DNA of 64,000 nucleotides from Chryseobacterium balustinum (GCF_900168205.1 NZ_FUZE01000008.1:115061-179060), one strand, 5' to 3'; shown: positions 45,535 through 53,577, counted from the first letter of the stretch. Notes: generated by a model from the sequence alone, not told the origin. Program-made: numbers and translations.

Positions 45535-47508
45535 ATGAAAATATCGAATTCACTAAATAAACCTTTTATAGGAAGGTTTTCAGCGCTTTTCAGTACATTG
45601 AGTTTATATCTTTTACTCTCATTTCTGATAAGAGTAGTTCTTCTAATTTGGTCTTCAAAAGATGTAGATTTTAGCCTGTTTTATATCATTAGAGCATTTT
45701 TTACGGGATTTTTGTACGATCTGGCGATAGGCTCTCTATTTCTTTTTTTATATGGAATTTATCTTTTGTTCTTTCCAAAAAGATGGATCGGTTCTGTGTT
45801 CGACCGATGTTTTACTTACTTTTATTTGACCCTGATTTTCATTATTATTTATTTCAGTCTTTTGGCGGAAATTCCTTTTTGGGACGAGTTTGGGGTAAGA
45901 TTTAATTTCATTGCGGTAGATTATTTAATTTACACGTACGAGGTTGTTGAGAATATTAATCAATCTTATCCTTTGCCGGTTATTGCTTTAATTTTAGTAG
46001 GGTTGATTGTCTCAACTATTTTTCTTTTTAAGAAGCGTAACATTTTTAAAAATACTTTTTCAGATAAAAGTCCGATTTCAAATCGTATTCAATATATACT
46101 TCCTTTTGTAATCATCGCTGTTGCTTTAGGATTGATAATGAAAAACAAACAAGCCGATTTTAGCAATAATTTGGTGGTAAATGAATTGGGGAAAAATGGA
46201 GCGTTTTCATTTGTGTCAGCATTCAAATCAAATGAATTGGATTATGAAACATTTTATCCTAAACTTTCAGATAAGGAAGCTTATTCTGTGTTGAAAAAAA
46301 GTATTTTACAGGAAAATCAAAATTATGTTTCGTCTCAATTTGATGATATCTCGAGAGCAACAAAAGGAAATCAAATGGAGAATCCGAATATTATCTTAAT
46401 TGCCATCGAAAGTTTTAGTGCCGACTTTTTAAGTACATTTGGAAATAAAGATAATCTGACTCCGAATTATGAAAAACTAGCCAACGAAAGCATGTTTTTT
46501 ATCAATTTGTATGCAACCGGAACCAGAACTGTTCGTGGTATGGAAGCATTAACTTTATCGGTTCCTCCAACTCCCGGAAACAGTATTGTGAGAAGACCAA
46601 ATAATGATAATTTATTCTCTGTTTCAACTATTGTAAAATCTAAAAATTATCAACCCTATTTCATTTACGGTGGAGACGGCTATTTTGATAATATGAATAA
46701 TTTCTTTGGCGGACAGGGATTTGATATTGTTGACAGAGACCGAGGAAACCCATTATCTGACAACATTAAAACTCAAAGATTCAAGATAGAAGATAATGAA
46801 GTGAGTTTTGAAAATGCTTGGGGAATCTGTGATGAAGATTTGTATAAACAATCGATAAAATATGCCGATAAAAGCGCCAAAGCAAACAAGCCTTTTTTTC
46901 AGTTTGTAATGACGACTTCCAATCACAAGCCTTACACTTTTCCTGCAGGTAAAATAAACCTTCCGCAAGGTGAAAGAAATGGTGCAGTGAAATATACCGA
47001 TTATGCTTTAGGAAAGTTTATCAACGATGCAAAATCAAAACCTTGGTTTAAAAATACTGTGTTTGTGATTGTTGCAGACCATTGTGCAAGCAGTGCAGGA
47101 AAATGGGAAATTAATATCGCAAAACATCATATTCCGGCAATTATTTACAATCTCAATCAAAAACCTGAAAAAATTGAAAGATTAACTTCTCAAATTGATG
47201 TGATGCCGACCCTATTCGGATATTTGGGATGGAACTATAACACCAGTTTGTATGGGAAAGACATTAACCAAACAAAAATCGGTGATGAGCGAGCATTTAT
47301 AGGAAATTACAGAACATTGGGAATGCTGAAAGGGAATATTTTCACTCAGATTGATGATAGAAAAAGAGTAAAACAATTTATAGTTTCGGGAGCTGATAAA
47401 TCTTTATCTGAAGTGAAAACAAAAAATAATGAACAGGTTGCCGAAACGATTTCTTATTATCAAACTGCAAGCGAAAGATTCAAAAATGGAAAGATGAAAA
47501 TGAAATAA
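45535..47508 (+). CDS. LTA-synthase-family membrane sulfatase/phosphotransferase
   Basis: A 657-residue protein with five N-terminal membrane segments (about 12-215) and a periplasmic sulfatase-fold domain. Motifs: NIILIAIESFSADFLS, the nucleophile Thr region ATGTRTVRGMEAL, and the metal-binding VIVADHCASS. The fold is that of lipoteichoic-acid synthase and phosphoglycerol or phosphoethanolamine transferases. In Bacteroidota it probably modifies an envelope glycolipid or glycan with a phospho-group. The substrate cannot be told. It is monocistronic, with a 265-base upstream spacer in which no other gene is seen. Confidence 0.88.
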   Translation: MKISNSLNKPFIGRFSALFSTLSLYLLLSFLIRVVLLIWSSKDVDFSLFYIIRAFFTGFLYDLAIGSLFLFLYGIYLLFFPKRWIGSVFDRCFTYFYLTLIFIIIYFSLLAEIPFWDEFGVRFNFIAVDYLIYTYEVVENINQSYPLPVIALILVGLIVSTIFLFKKRNIFKNTFSDKSPISNRIQYILPFVIIAVALGLIMKNKQADFSNNLVVNELGKNGAFSFVSAFKSNELDYETFYPKLSDKEAYSVLKKSILQENQNYVSSQFDDISRATKGNQMENPNIILIAIESFSADFLSTFGNKDNLTPNYEKLANESMFFINLYATGTRTVRGMEALTLSVPPTPGNSIVRRPNNDNLFSVSTIVKSKNYQPYFIYGGDGYFDNMNNFFGGQGFDIVDRDRGNPLSDNIKTQRFKIEDNEVSFENAWGICDEDLYKQSIKYADKSAKANKPFFQFVMTTSNHKPYTFPAGKINLPQGERNGAVKYTDYALGKFINDAKSKPWFKNTVFVIVADHCASSAGKWEINIAKHHIPAIIYNLNQKPEKIERLTSQIDVMPTLFGYLGWNYNTSLYGKDINQTKIGDERAFIGNYRTLGMLKGNIFTQIDDRKRVKQFIVSGADKSLSEVKTKNNEQVAETISYYQTASERFKNGKMKMK

Positions 47509-47534
47509 GGTTTTTTAATTTTTTAAATAATTAA

Positions 47535-47610
47535 AATCCTCCCGCAGGTTTTGCAGATACAGCAGGCTTAAGTCAGCGTTATCAGCAAAATTTGCGGGAG
47601 GATTATTTTT
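47535..47610 (+). terminator. Long hairpin after the LTA-synthase-family gene
   Basis: A perfect 12-bp stem (AATCCTCCCGCA 47535-47546 with TGCGGGAGGATT 47593-47604) encloses 46 bases that hold a second, inner pairing TTTTGC/GCAAAA (47549-47554 with 47585-47590). TTTTT follows directly. The stem is G+C-rich in a very AT-rich region. It could be a terminator or a mobile hairpin repeat. Confidence 0.7.
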
Positions 47611-47730
47611 GATAAGTATTAAATTATTCTTTATTAAAACAGAAATTTTAAATTTTAAAACCTCTAAATTTTAAATTTCTTCTAATTCAGATTGCAAATT
47701 TGTATCAAAATAACTTAAATGATATTAAAA

Positions 47731-48052
47731 ATGCTAAAGAAGATTGTTTTCCTTTTACTGATTCTTGTCTCGGGTAGTTTTATTATACCAATATTGCATT
47801 GAAAAAAGCAAGCGACAAAACATCTGTTGCCGGAACAATTACCAATGAAGAAGGACGGTTTTCAATGACAAACATTGGTTTGGGGATGTGGTTGCCGGAG
47901 CAGGTTTTGGAATTCTTTCAACTGAATTGTCGTATTGGTTATTTCCAAAAATTAATAATCTTCTGGGAGGGAAAAATAAGAATTCATCAGCAATGGTAAT
48001 GCCTTTTTATCAGAATAAAAGTGTGGGAATAGGCTTTGTTAAGAGTTTTTGA
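47731..48052 (+). pseudogene. Chimeric gene remnant (signal peptide, carboxypeptidase-like fragment, PAP2 phosphatase C-terminus)
   Basis: Three reading frames must be joined. From ATG 47731, MLKKIVFLLLILVSGSF reads as a signal peptide, then hits a stop. In another frame, LKKASDKTSVAGTITNEEGR matches the start of a TonB-receptor or carboxypeptidase-regulatory domain. In a third frame, NDKHWFGDVVAGAGFGILS and then LSYWLFPKI match the last part of a PAP2-type phosphatase. It ends at TGA 48050-48052. So the 5' end of one gene was fused by deletion to the 3' end of another. It is not expected to make a protein. Confidence 0.75.
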
Positions 48053-48269
48053 GTGAAGTTTTTTAGTACATGGTAAAAAAACTTAAAATGTCTTTTTATC
48101 GTAAAGCAAAAAGAATCCTCCTCATTTGTGAGACGAATTCTTTTTGTGACCAAGATAGGTTTATATTCAAAATTTGATAGAAAACCTATAAAGAATTTTT
48201 CTAATTTAAAATAGATTTTCTGTCTCTTGAACTGCCACACTAGTATTCAAAATATTTAGTGGGAGATAT

Positions 48270-48326
48270 AAATTATTTAAAAAATTGTTAGATAGCTAAA
48301 CTTTTATATAGTTCAGCTATCTAAAA
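48270..48326 (-). terminator. Terminator after the peptide-exporter adaptor gene
   Basis: A 10-bp stem (TTAGATAGCT 48288-48297 with AGCTATCTAA 48315-48324), extended by AAAC/GTT, is followed on the minus strand by CAATTTTTTAAAT. It lies 28 bases after the stop of the HlyD gene. The rest of 48053-48269 shows no gene. Confidence 0.7.
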
Positions 48327-48352
48327 GTGCCTTACAACAGAATGACATTATT

Positions 48353-49648
48353 TTAGGATTGATATCCCAATAATTTTCTAATCTGATAGAAAAATCTTTC
48401 AATCAACCTTAAATCCTGAGTAACGATTTCTGCATTTCCTCGAAGTTCTTTATCGAATTTTAAAGTTTTATTGTAAGATGTTTTTAAACCTTTAGGAAGT
48501 ACAACATCTACGTAGTAATTTCCTTTATCGTCGGGAATAAGTGAGATATTCTGTACTTTTCCTTCAATAATTCCGTATTCCTGAAAGCGGTAATTGTCTA
48601 GTTTAATCAATACTTTTTCACCCGGAATAATCTTCCCTGAATTGGCTGTAGGAACTGACATCCTTCCAACTATTTGCTCTGTACGGTCTGGCAAAATAGA
48701 TAATATAGGATCACCTGCTTTTACAAACTGGTTCTCACCATAAAACTGCTGAAAACTTGCCATTCCGTCCGTAGAAGAAATAATAAGATAGCTCTGTTCC
48801 CACTGCTTTAAAGATTTACGTAGCTGTTCAAATAGCTGAAGAGTTTGTGATGAATAGGTAATTTTATCTTTTTCTATATTGATTGCTGTTCCGCTTTTTG
48901 TTTTATTGAAATTTGAAATACTTTCCTGTAATTGGGAGAGAGAAATGTTTAAATTTTCTAAGTTTTGCTGAGCCTGAAGATATTTTATTTTTTCACTTTC
49001 CAGTTCTACCGCTGCAATTACACCCTGATTAAATAATTCCTGTGATCTTTGATAACTTTTACGGGAAAGTTCAGCTTTTGCGACTTCAAGATTTTTTTGT
49101 TGTTTTAAAGTAGCAATCCTGCTTTTAGATTCTGAGATACTCAGATTGGTAGCAATATTTTCAGGAGCATAAGGTTGTAATCTTGTAAATAAATTCTCAT
49201 CCTGAAAAGCTTTTGCAAAACTATTATAATCACTCTGGAGCTCTCCCAATTTAAAATGAGAAGCTTCTTTTACAGGAAAAGTAAGCAACTGATCTGAGGC
49301 GATAGAATCTACTAGTTTTTTAAGTTTTAAAACATCCTGATAATTTGCTGTAGACTGCAAAACCATCATTACATCACCTTTTTTTACTTTTTGATGATCT
49401 TTGATAAATATTTTTTCAATTTTTGAGCTGCTTCTGGCTTCAATTTTTTCCGGCGGATTTTGCGATGTCACCACAATAGGAGCCGGAACAAATTCCGGGT
49501 ATTTGATAATGTAACTCATCGCAAGAATAAGCAATAAGATGAGTAATATAATTGTATTTCCCCATCGGAACATCCAATGTGGAGGATTCGTAAGAATATC
49601 CTGAACGCTTTCTGAGCGAAGTTCTATGTTATCTAAAATGTCTTTCAT
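48353..49648 (-). CDS. HlyD-family adaptor of the peptide exporter
   Basis: A 431-residue membrane fusion protein of the bacteriocin-export type. The N-terminal cytoplasmic tail (about 1-30) has a single membrane segment at about 32-50 (TIILLILLLILAMSYII). Lipoyl halves KIEKIFIKDHQKVKKGD and later SSTDGMASFQQFYG-like segments bracket a long coiled coil (about 150-270). The IEARSSSKIEK and IVGRMSVPTANSGKI regions resemble ABC-exporter adaptors. It should link the C39-peptidase ABC transporter (50680) to an outer-membrane TolC, which is not in the cluster. A terminator hairpin ends 8 bases before its ATG. Confidence 0.88.
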   Translation of the reverse strand: MKDILDNIELRSESVQDILTNPPHWMFRWGNTIILLILLLILAMSYIIKYPEFVPAPIVVTSQNPPEKIEARSSSKIEKIFIKDHQKVKKGDVMMVLQSTANYQDVLKLKKLVDSIASDQLLTFPVKEASHFKLGELQSDYNSFAKAFQDENLFTRLQPYAPENIATNLSISESKSRIATLKQQKNLEVAKAELSRKSYQRSQELFNQGVIAAVELESEKIKYLQAQQNLENLNISLSQLQESISNFNKTKSGTAINIEKDKITYSSQTLQLFEQLRKSLKQWEQSYLIISSTDGMASFQQFYGENQFVKAGDPILSILPDRTEQIVGRMSVPTANSGKIIPGEKVLIKLDNYRFQEYGIIEGKVQNISLIPDDKGNYYVDVVLPKGLKTSYNKTLKFDKELRGNAEIVTQDLRLIERFFYQIRKLLGYQS

Positions 49649-49682
49649 AATTAAAAACTAAATCCTCAACCGAGGATTTAGT
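49649..49682 (-). terminator. Intrinsic terminator directly before the adaptor ATG
   Basis: A perfect 11-bp stem (ACTAAATCCTC 49657-49667 with GAGGATTTAGT 49672-49682) has a 4-base loop. On the minus strand it continues TTTTTAATT and then the ATG of the HlyD gene (49648). It should end most transcripts coming from the leader-peptide gene and let through only some readthrough into the adaptor gene, or be regulated. Confidence 0.8.
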
Positions 49683-49714
49683 AATTATATTTAGTGTCTA
49701 ATTAATTTATAAGC

Positions 49715-49780
49715 TTATCCTTTATCACAACCTAAAATTTTATTTAAATTATTTCTGTTAATTTTTTTAAAATTTTTCAT
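49715..49780 (-). CDS. Leader-only peptide gene (21 residues)
   Basis: The frame reads MKNFKKINRNNLNKILGCDK and one more Gly before TAA. The sequence is the same leader as in the neighbouring peptide genes, truncated 4 residues after the position where GG or GA marks the cut site (ILG-C). It has an A-rich ribosome site and a degenerate copy of the upstream element at 49802-49830. It sits before the adaptor gene. It could be a decayed precursor or a working leader peptide with a regulatory role. The short length makes either reading uncertain. Confidence 0.55.
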   Translation of the reverse strand: MKNFKKINRNNLNKILGCDKG

Positions 49781-49801
49781 AATAAATACAGTTATTTTCG
49801 C

Positions 49802-49830
49802 TTTCTTACTCTTCTACAGCTTTTAAGATT
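49802..49830 (-). promoter_or_regulatory. Degenerate copy of the conserved peptide-gene upstream element
   Basis: It keeps the AGAGTA-like and AAAAGCT words of the other copies but lacks the TATCCG core. It lies 21 bases before the leader-only gene. Confidence 0.4.
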
Positions 49831-49842
49831 TATAAAATACTA

Positions 49843-50046
49843 TTTTGTTAGAAAACGCAAAGGCGCAAGTTTTTATCTTTTTTAATTTTTAAGGCGCAAA
49901 ACACTTCGGCTTCGCTCAGTGTGACTAAAAAATTTCGAAAAAAATCTAAAAATAAAATAATTAAAATTTTATCGTAGATAAAATCTTTGAGCCCTGAAAC
50001 AGTTTATAATATAAATTACGCCTTTGCGATTAACAACTGTTAAGAT
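49843..50046. repeat. MITE-like element with CGCAAAGGCG inverted ends
   Basis: A perfect 10-bp inverted repeat, CGCAAAGGCG (49856-49865) and CGCCTTTGCG (50019-50028), lies near the two ends of a block without genes. Similarity extends outward to TTGTTA-like words on each side. Inside it are another GGCGC word and the dispersed repeat at 49901-49925. It lies between two peptide genes and has no transposase, so it would be a non-autonomous element. Confidence 0.5.
49901..49925. repeat. Dispersed hairpin repeat, second copy
   Basis: CACTTCGGCTTCGCTCAGTG with flanking AC and TGAC is the complement of the 7611-7637 repeat except for a few bases. It nests in the MITE-like block. Confidence 0.6.
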
Positions 50047-50072
50047 TTAAACAAGTTAATAGTTAATTGGAA

Positions 50073-50276
50073 TTAATAATCTAAACAAACGTACAGTCTA
50101 TTAGATTTAAAACAACAACTAGGTAATGCGCAGTAAATATATCCTGCAGGACATGTTCCGCTACTTGGAATTCCATTTGGTTGGCCGCCACAATCATCAA
50201 CTAGAATTGGTTCTCCTCGATCAGCACCAAGAATTTTGCTTAATTCATCTCTTTTCAGCTTTTTTAAATTTTTCAT
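50073..50276 (-). CDS. Leader-bearing six-cysteine peptide precursor
   Basis: A 67-residue precursor. The leader MKNLKKLKRDELSKILGADR is of the Chryseobacterium bacteriocin-like kind, with GA in place of GG at the cut site. The core has exactly six cysteines (DDC, GTC, IYC, SCC, YVC) and no extra one in the leader. The ending YVCLDY is aromatic. It should be cut by the C39 exporter (50680) and oxidised to three disulfides. Toxic or signalling activity is unknown. Its upstream element at 50301-50336 and short transcript suggest it is expressed alone. Confidence 0.85.
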   Translation of the reverse strand: MKNLKKLKRDELSKILGADRGEPILVDDCGGQPNGIPSSGTCPAGYIYCALPSCCFKSNRLYVCLDY

Positions 50277-50300
50277 AATAATAGTTTAGTTTTTTTTGAT

Positions 50301-50336
50301 TTTCTTCTCTTTTATAGCTTTTCGGATAATGCCTTT
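50301..50336 (-). promoter_or_regulatory. Conserved upstream element of a peptide gene, copy A
   Basis: Coding-strand text TATCCGAAAAGCT is preceded by GGCAT and followed by ATAAAAGAGAAGAAA. It lies 24 bases before ATG 50276. It varies in the usual GCG and GTAGG words. Confidence 0.7.
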
Positions 50337-50353
50337 AATTAATTTCCATCTCA

Positions 50354-50566
50354 TTAAAGACCAGTCTGACACTCTTGTGGGTCATACATATTTTGATGTA
50401 TGCATGATCCTCTTTGAGGGCACCATACTAATTTGCAAGGACAAGCATACCCTCCATCTTCAGGTATTTGATCGCCAGGAACAAAGTGAGCAAAGCAATC
50501 ATCAGCACGTCCTCCTCCTGTGATGTCTTTAAGATCTTTTCTTGAAATTTTTCTAAGATTTTTCAT
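50354..50566 (-). CDS. Leader-bearing six-cysteine peptide precursor
   Basis: A 70-residue precursor with leader MKNLRKISRKDLKDITGGGR and a double-Gly cut site (GG-G). The core has exactly six cysteines in the pattern DDC, YACPC, VWC, GSC and QEC. The core differs from the other peptides, so it is a separate family. It is preceded by the element at 50590-50626. Export and cleavage by the adjacent ABC transporter is inferred from leader type. Confidence 0.88.
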   Translation of the reverse strand: MKNLRKISRKDLKDITGGGRADDCFAHFVPGDQIPEDGGYACPCKLVWCPQRGSCIHQNMYDPQECQTGL

Positions 50567-50589
50567 TATAAATAATTTGTTTTTTGATT

Positions 50590-50626
50590 TTTCCTACTCT
50601 CTTATAGCTTTTCGGATAACGCTTTT
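50590..50626 (-). promoter_or_regulatory. Conserved upstream element of a peptide gene, copy B
   Basis: The coding strand reads AAAAGCGTTATCCGAAAAGC then TATAAGAGAGTAGGAAAAA. AAGC-type flanks of the TATCCGAAAA core can form a short stem. It lies 23 bases before ATG 50566. Confidence 0.75.
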
Positions 50627-50639
50627 AATGAGATTTAAA

Positions 50640-50675
50640 TATATAAAATAATTCTGACATAGATGAATTATTTTT
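50640..50675 (-). terminator. Terminator of the ABC exporter gene
   Basis: A 10-bp AT-rich stem (AAAATAATTC 50645-50654 with GAATTATTTT 50665-50674) has a 10-base loop and is followed on the minus strand by ATATATTTAAAT. It lies 5 bases after the stop of the C39 ABC transporter. Confidence 0.55.
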
Positions 50676-50679
50676 GTGT

Positions 50680-52875
50680 TTAATTACCTAATTCCAGTTG
50701 ATTTTTAACGAGTCTGTAATATTCTCCTTTTAAAGCTACCAATTCCGCATGATTTCCTTCTTCCACAACTTTGCCTTTATCTAAAACAATAATTTTATCG
50801 GCATGCTTTACGGTCGACAATCTGTGAGCAATGACAATAGCTGTCTTTCCTTTGAAAAACTGTTCCAGATTTTCCATAATTACTTTCTCATTATTTGCAT
50901 CTAAAGCACTCGTTGCTTCATCGAAAAAGATATATTCGGGAGATTTGTAAACTGCTCTTGCAATAAAAAGTCTTTGTTTTTGTCCACCACTTACGCCCAA
51001 TCCTTCGTTTCCGATTTTTGTGTTGTAACTTAATGGTAATCCTTCAATGAAATCTTTAATGTTTGCAATTTCGACCGCTTTTCTAAGCTTTAATTTATCC
51101 ACATAATCTTCACCGACTGCAATATTATTGGCAATCGTATCATTAAAAACATACCCTTCCTGCATCACAACTCCACACTGGTCTCTCCAGAATCTTGGCG
51201 AAATGTTTTTCATTTGAGTATTGCCTATTTTTATTTCGCCCTCATTGGGTTCGTAAAACTTCATTAATAATTTCAACAATGTCGTTTTACCGCTTCCGCT
51301 CGCTCCCACAATTGCCGTAGTTTTCTGGTGAGGGATATTTAAACTTAAATTTTCAAAAACAGGAACATCCGAACCTATATATCTGAAAGCCATATTACTG
51401 ATTTCTATATCTTTTTCCGGAACTTCAGTAGCATATTGTTCATCTTTACTTTCTTCATCTTCTTTATCATGAATTTCGCCCAATCTTTCCAATGAAATTT
51501 TGGCATCCTGAGTTTGCTTGATAAAATCAATCAATTGCAATAGAGGACTATTTAATTGCCCGATAATATATTGAACAGAAAGCATCATACCCAGCGTAAG
51601 GTTTCCTTCCAAAACCAATTTAGCAGAAAGGAAACTTACTAAAATATCTTTCATTTGATTAATGAAATTTCCCCCGACAGACTGCCATTGTTCGAGTGAG
51701 AGAGATTTTATTTTTAGTTTAAAAAGTTTTACCTGCAAAAATTCCCAGTCCCAGCGTTTTTGCTTCTCTGCATTATGCATTTTGATTTCCTGCATTCCGT
51801 TAATGAGCTCAATGACTTTGCTTTGCTCCTGAGAAACCTGCGAAAATCTTTTATAATCAAGTTCTTTCCTTTTTTTTAGAAAAAAAGTAATCCATCCGAT
51901 ATATAAAACTGCTCCCACCAGATAAACAACAAACAATCTGTAATCATAAAGCAATAAAACAATACTGAAAATGATTAAATTAACCAATGAAAATAGTGTA
52001 TTCAGAGATGAATTGGTCAGAAGCTGTTCGATTCTGTGATGGTCATTGATCCTTTGCATGATATCTCCCGTCATTCTTGTGTCAAAGAAACTGATCGGAA
52101 GTTTCATTAATTTAATAAAGAAATCAGAGATAATCGAAATGTTGATTCTGGTTGAAAGGTGAAGTAAAATCCAGCTTCGGATGACCTCAATTCCCATTCG
52201 TCCAAGAAAAAGCATCACCTGAGCGAGAAGAACCAAATAAATAAAATTCAAATCTTGATTCTGAATCCCCACATCCACAATACTTTGTGTAAGGAAAGGC
52301 ATAATGAGCGAAAGTAAACTTCCTGCTAGTAAACCGACCGCCAATTGGATGATTAACGATTTATATTTTAGAAGATATTTAGATAAAAAAGAAAAGCTGG
52401 CTTTACTTTCGTGATCATCAAATTCGGTCTGGAAAAATGCAGGTGTCGTTTCAAGAATTAAAACAATACCTTCTTCTGTATTTTCGTTGGCATTTTCGCC
52501 GATCCATCGTTTGATAAATTCTTCCCTTGTGTAAGTAATCAAACCATAACTCGGATCGGAAATATAAACTGTATTATTTTTATCAATTTTGTAGACAACT
52601 ACAAAGTGATTTTTGTTCCAGTGTACAATACATGGGAAAGGAACTTCTTCAGCCAATGTATTAAAATCGACCTGAACCCCCAGAGAACGGAAACCTAAAT
52701 CTTCGGCAGCATCGCTTAAACCAAGCAAGCTGCTTCCTTCACGGGTAGTTTCTGAAAGGTTACGAATCTGTTGCAGGGAAATACTTTTTCCGTAATGTTT
52801 GCTGACAATTCTGAGACAAGTAGGGCCACAATCTTTGGAATCGGGCTGTATGTAATTTGGGAATTTTTTTTTCAA
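50680..52875 (-). CDS. Peptidase-containing ABC exporter (C39 peptidase, PCAT)
   Basis: A 731-residue bacteriocin-type exporter. The N-terminal C39 peptidase (1-130) has catalytic C16 (PDSKDCGPTC), H90 (NKNHFVVVY) and D107 (SDPSYG), so it can cut leaders after GG. Six membrane segments lie at about 165-440. The ATPase domain has Walker A GASGSGKTT, signature VSGGQKQR and Walker B EYIFFDEATSALD. It exports the leader-bearing peptides while cutting their leaders. It is preceded by a terminator directly before its ATG and belongs with the HlyD adaptor at 48353. Confidence 0.95.
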   Translation of the reverse strand: MKKKFPNYIQPDSKDCGPTCLRIVSKHYGKSISLQQIRNLSETTREGSSLLGLSDAAEDLGFRSLGVQVDFNTLAEEVPFPCIVHWNKNHFVVVYKIDKNNTVYISDPSYGLITYTREEFIKRWIGENANENTEEGIVLILETTPAFFQTEFDDHESKASFSFLSKYLLKYKSLIIQLAVGLLAGSLLSLIMPFLTQSIVDVGIQNQDLNFIYLVLLAQVMLFLGRMGIEVIRSWILLHLSTRINISIISDFFIKLMKLPISFFDTRMTGDIMQRINDHHRIEQLLTNSSLNTLFSLVNLIIFSIVLLLYDYRLFVVYLVGAVLYIGWITFFLKKRKELDYKRFSQVSQEQSKVIELINGMQEIKMHNAEKQKRWDWEFLQVKLFKLKIKSLSLEQWQSVGGNFINQMKDILVSFLSAKLVLEGNLTLGMMLSVQYIIGQLNSPLLQLIDFIKQTQDAKISLERLGEIHDKEDEESKDEQYATEVPEKDIEISNMAFRYIGSDVPVFENLSLNIPHQKTTAIVGASGSGKTTLLKLLMKFYEPNEGEIKIGNTQMKNISPRFWRDQCGVVMQEGYVFNDTIANNIAVGEDYVDKLKLRKAVEIANIKDFIEGLPLSYNTKIGNEGLGVSGGQKQRLFIARAVYKSPEYIFFDEATSALDANNEKVIMENLEQFFKGKTAIVIAHRLSTVKHADKIIVLDKGKVVEEGNHAELVALKGEYYRLVKNQLELGN

Positions 52876-52879
52876 TGCT

Positions 52880-52911
52880 TTATATTAAAAAGACTGTATA
52901 AAATACAGCCT
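52880..52911 (-). terminator. Intrinsic terminator directly before the ABC exporter ATG
   Basis: A 9-bp stem (AGACTGTAT 52891-52899 with ATACAGCCT 52903-52911, one G-U pair) has a 3-base loop. On the minus strand TTTTTAATATAA follows, then the ATG at 52875. The geometry repeats that before the HlyD gene. Confidence 0.75.
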
Positions 52912-52937
52912 CAATTTAAGATATTTTTTAAATGTAA

Positions 52938-53129
52938 TTACCACATACAATATAATGTTTGCTCACAAAATTCTATAGTATTTAAGCAACCGCTACCAGA
53001 ATGAAGTCTACATTCATCATAAGAAGAAAAACAACTGCTTACATCACGTATATCTAGACATAAATGCGGTTTTCCTCCTCCTTTTAAATTTTTAAGATTT
53101 TCTCTTGAAAGTCTTATTAAGTTTTTCAT
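52938..53129 (-). CDS. Leader-bearing six-cysteine peptide precursor, family I
   Basis: A 63-residue precursor. The leader MKNLIRLSRENLKNLKGGGK has a double-Gly site. The core has exactly six cysteines (HLC, SSC, DEC, SGC, EFC, LYC). It is a paralogue of the peptide at 53327: the blocks C-x-DIRDVS-x-C, SSYDxCRL, SGSGC and FCxQTLYC are shared. It is followed by a terminator and the ABC exporter gene, and preceded by the element at 53146-53181. Confidence 0.9.
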   Translation of the reverse strand: MKNLIRLSRENLKNLKGGGKPHLCLDIRDVSSCFSSYDECRLHSGSGCLNTIEFCEQTLYCMW

Positions 53130-53145
53130 AAATATAATGTTTGGT

Positions 53146-53181
53146 TTTCCTACTCTATTGAAGCTTTTCGGATATCGCTTT
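53146..53181 (-). promoter_or_regulatory. Conserved upstream element of a peptide gene, copy C
   Basis: The coding strand reads AAAGCGATATCCGAAAAGCT then TCAATAGAGTAGGAAA. It lies 16 bases before ATG 53129. Confidence 0.78.
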
Positions 53182-53203
53182 ATTTTTATCCCAATTTAGG
53201 AAT

Positions 53204-53252
53204 TTTTTAAAATCAAATATTATATTTAATTAAAGAAATATTTGATTTTTTC
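53204..53252 (-). terminator. Possible terminator after the 53327 peptide gene
   Basis: A 10-bp AT-rich stem (ATCAAATATT 53212-53221 with AATATTTGAT 53237-53246) is followed on the minus strand by TTTTAAAAAATT. It lies 80 bases after the peptide stop. AT-only stems are weak, so confidence is limited. Confidence 0.45.
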
Positions 53253-53326
53253 TGAATATTTGTCTGTGATTATGATATATATTTAGCTGTTAGATAATCA
53301 AGTATTTTTATTTTTTTTAATAACTA

Positions 53327-53524
53327 TCATACACAATATAATGTTTGTCCACAAAATTGTGTAGTTGCACAACCACTGCCTGAATAAAGCCTACAATGAT
53401 CGTAAGAAGAATAACAATTACTCACATCACGAATGTCATCACAGAGATCCCATGATGACCCTATTCCGCCTTTACCTTTTAAATTTTTAAGATTTTCTCT
53501 TGATAACTTTTTTAAATTTTTCAT
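53327..53524 (-). CDS. Leader-bearing six-cysteine peptide precursor, family I
   Basis: A 65-residue precursor with leader MKNLKKLSRENLKNLKGKGG and core of six cysteines (DLC, SNC, DHC, SGC, QFC, LYC). It is closest to the 52938 peptide and keeps DIRDVS, SSYDxCRL, SGSGC and FCxQTLYC. The site GKGG is a variant of the leader end. It lies beside the fossil unit at 53674-53875, which suggests local duplication. Upstream element at 53543-53577. Confidence 0.9.
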   Translation of the reverse strand: MKNLKKLSRENLKNLKGKGGIGSSWDLCDDIRDVSNCYSSYDHCRLYSGSGCATTQFCGQTLYCV

Positions 53525-53542
53525 AATATATTTTTTTAGTTT

Positions 53543-53577
53543 TTTCCTACTCTGTTGAAGCTTTTCGGATACCGCTT
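53543..53577 (-). promoter_or_regulatory. Conserved upstream element of a peptide gene, copy D
   Basis: The coding strand reads AAGCGGTATCCGAAAAGCTT then CAACAGAGTAGGAAA. AAGC and GCTT can pair. It lies 18 bases before ATG 53524. Confidence 0.78.

Noticed and set aside
48010..48240. 76-codon minus-strand frame after the chimeric pseudogene
   Set aside because: Low-complexity Lys/Phe-rich reading, no leader or signal, overlaps the pseudogene and a spacer.
52771..53004. Plus-strand frame of 77 codons opposite the exporter start
   Set aside because: It spans the terminator and peptide genes on the other strand and has no recognisable content.
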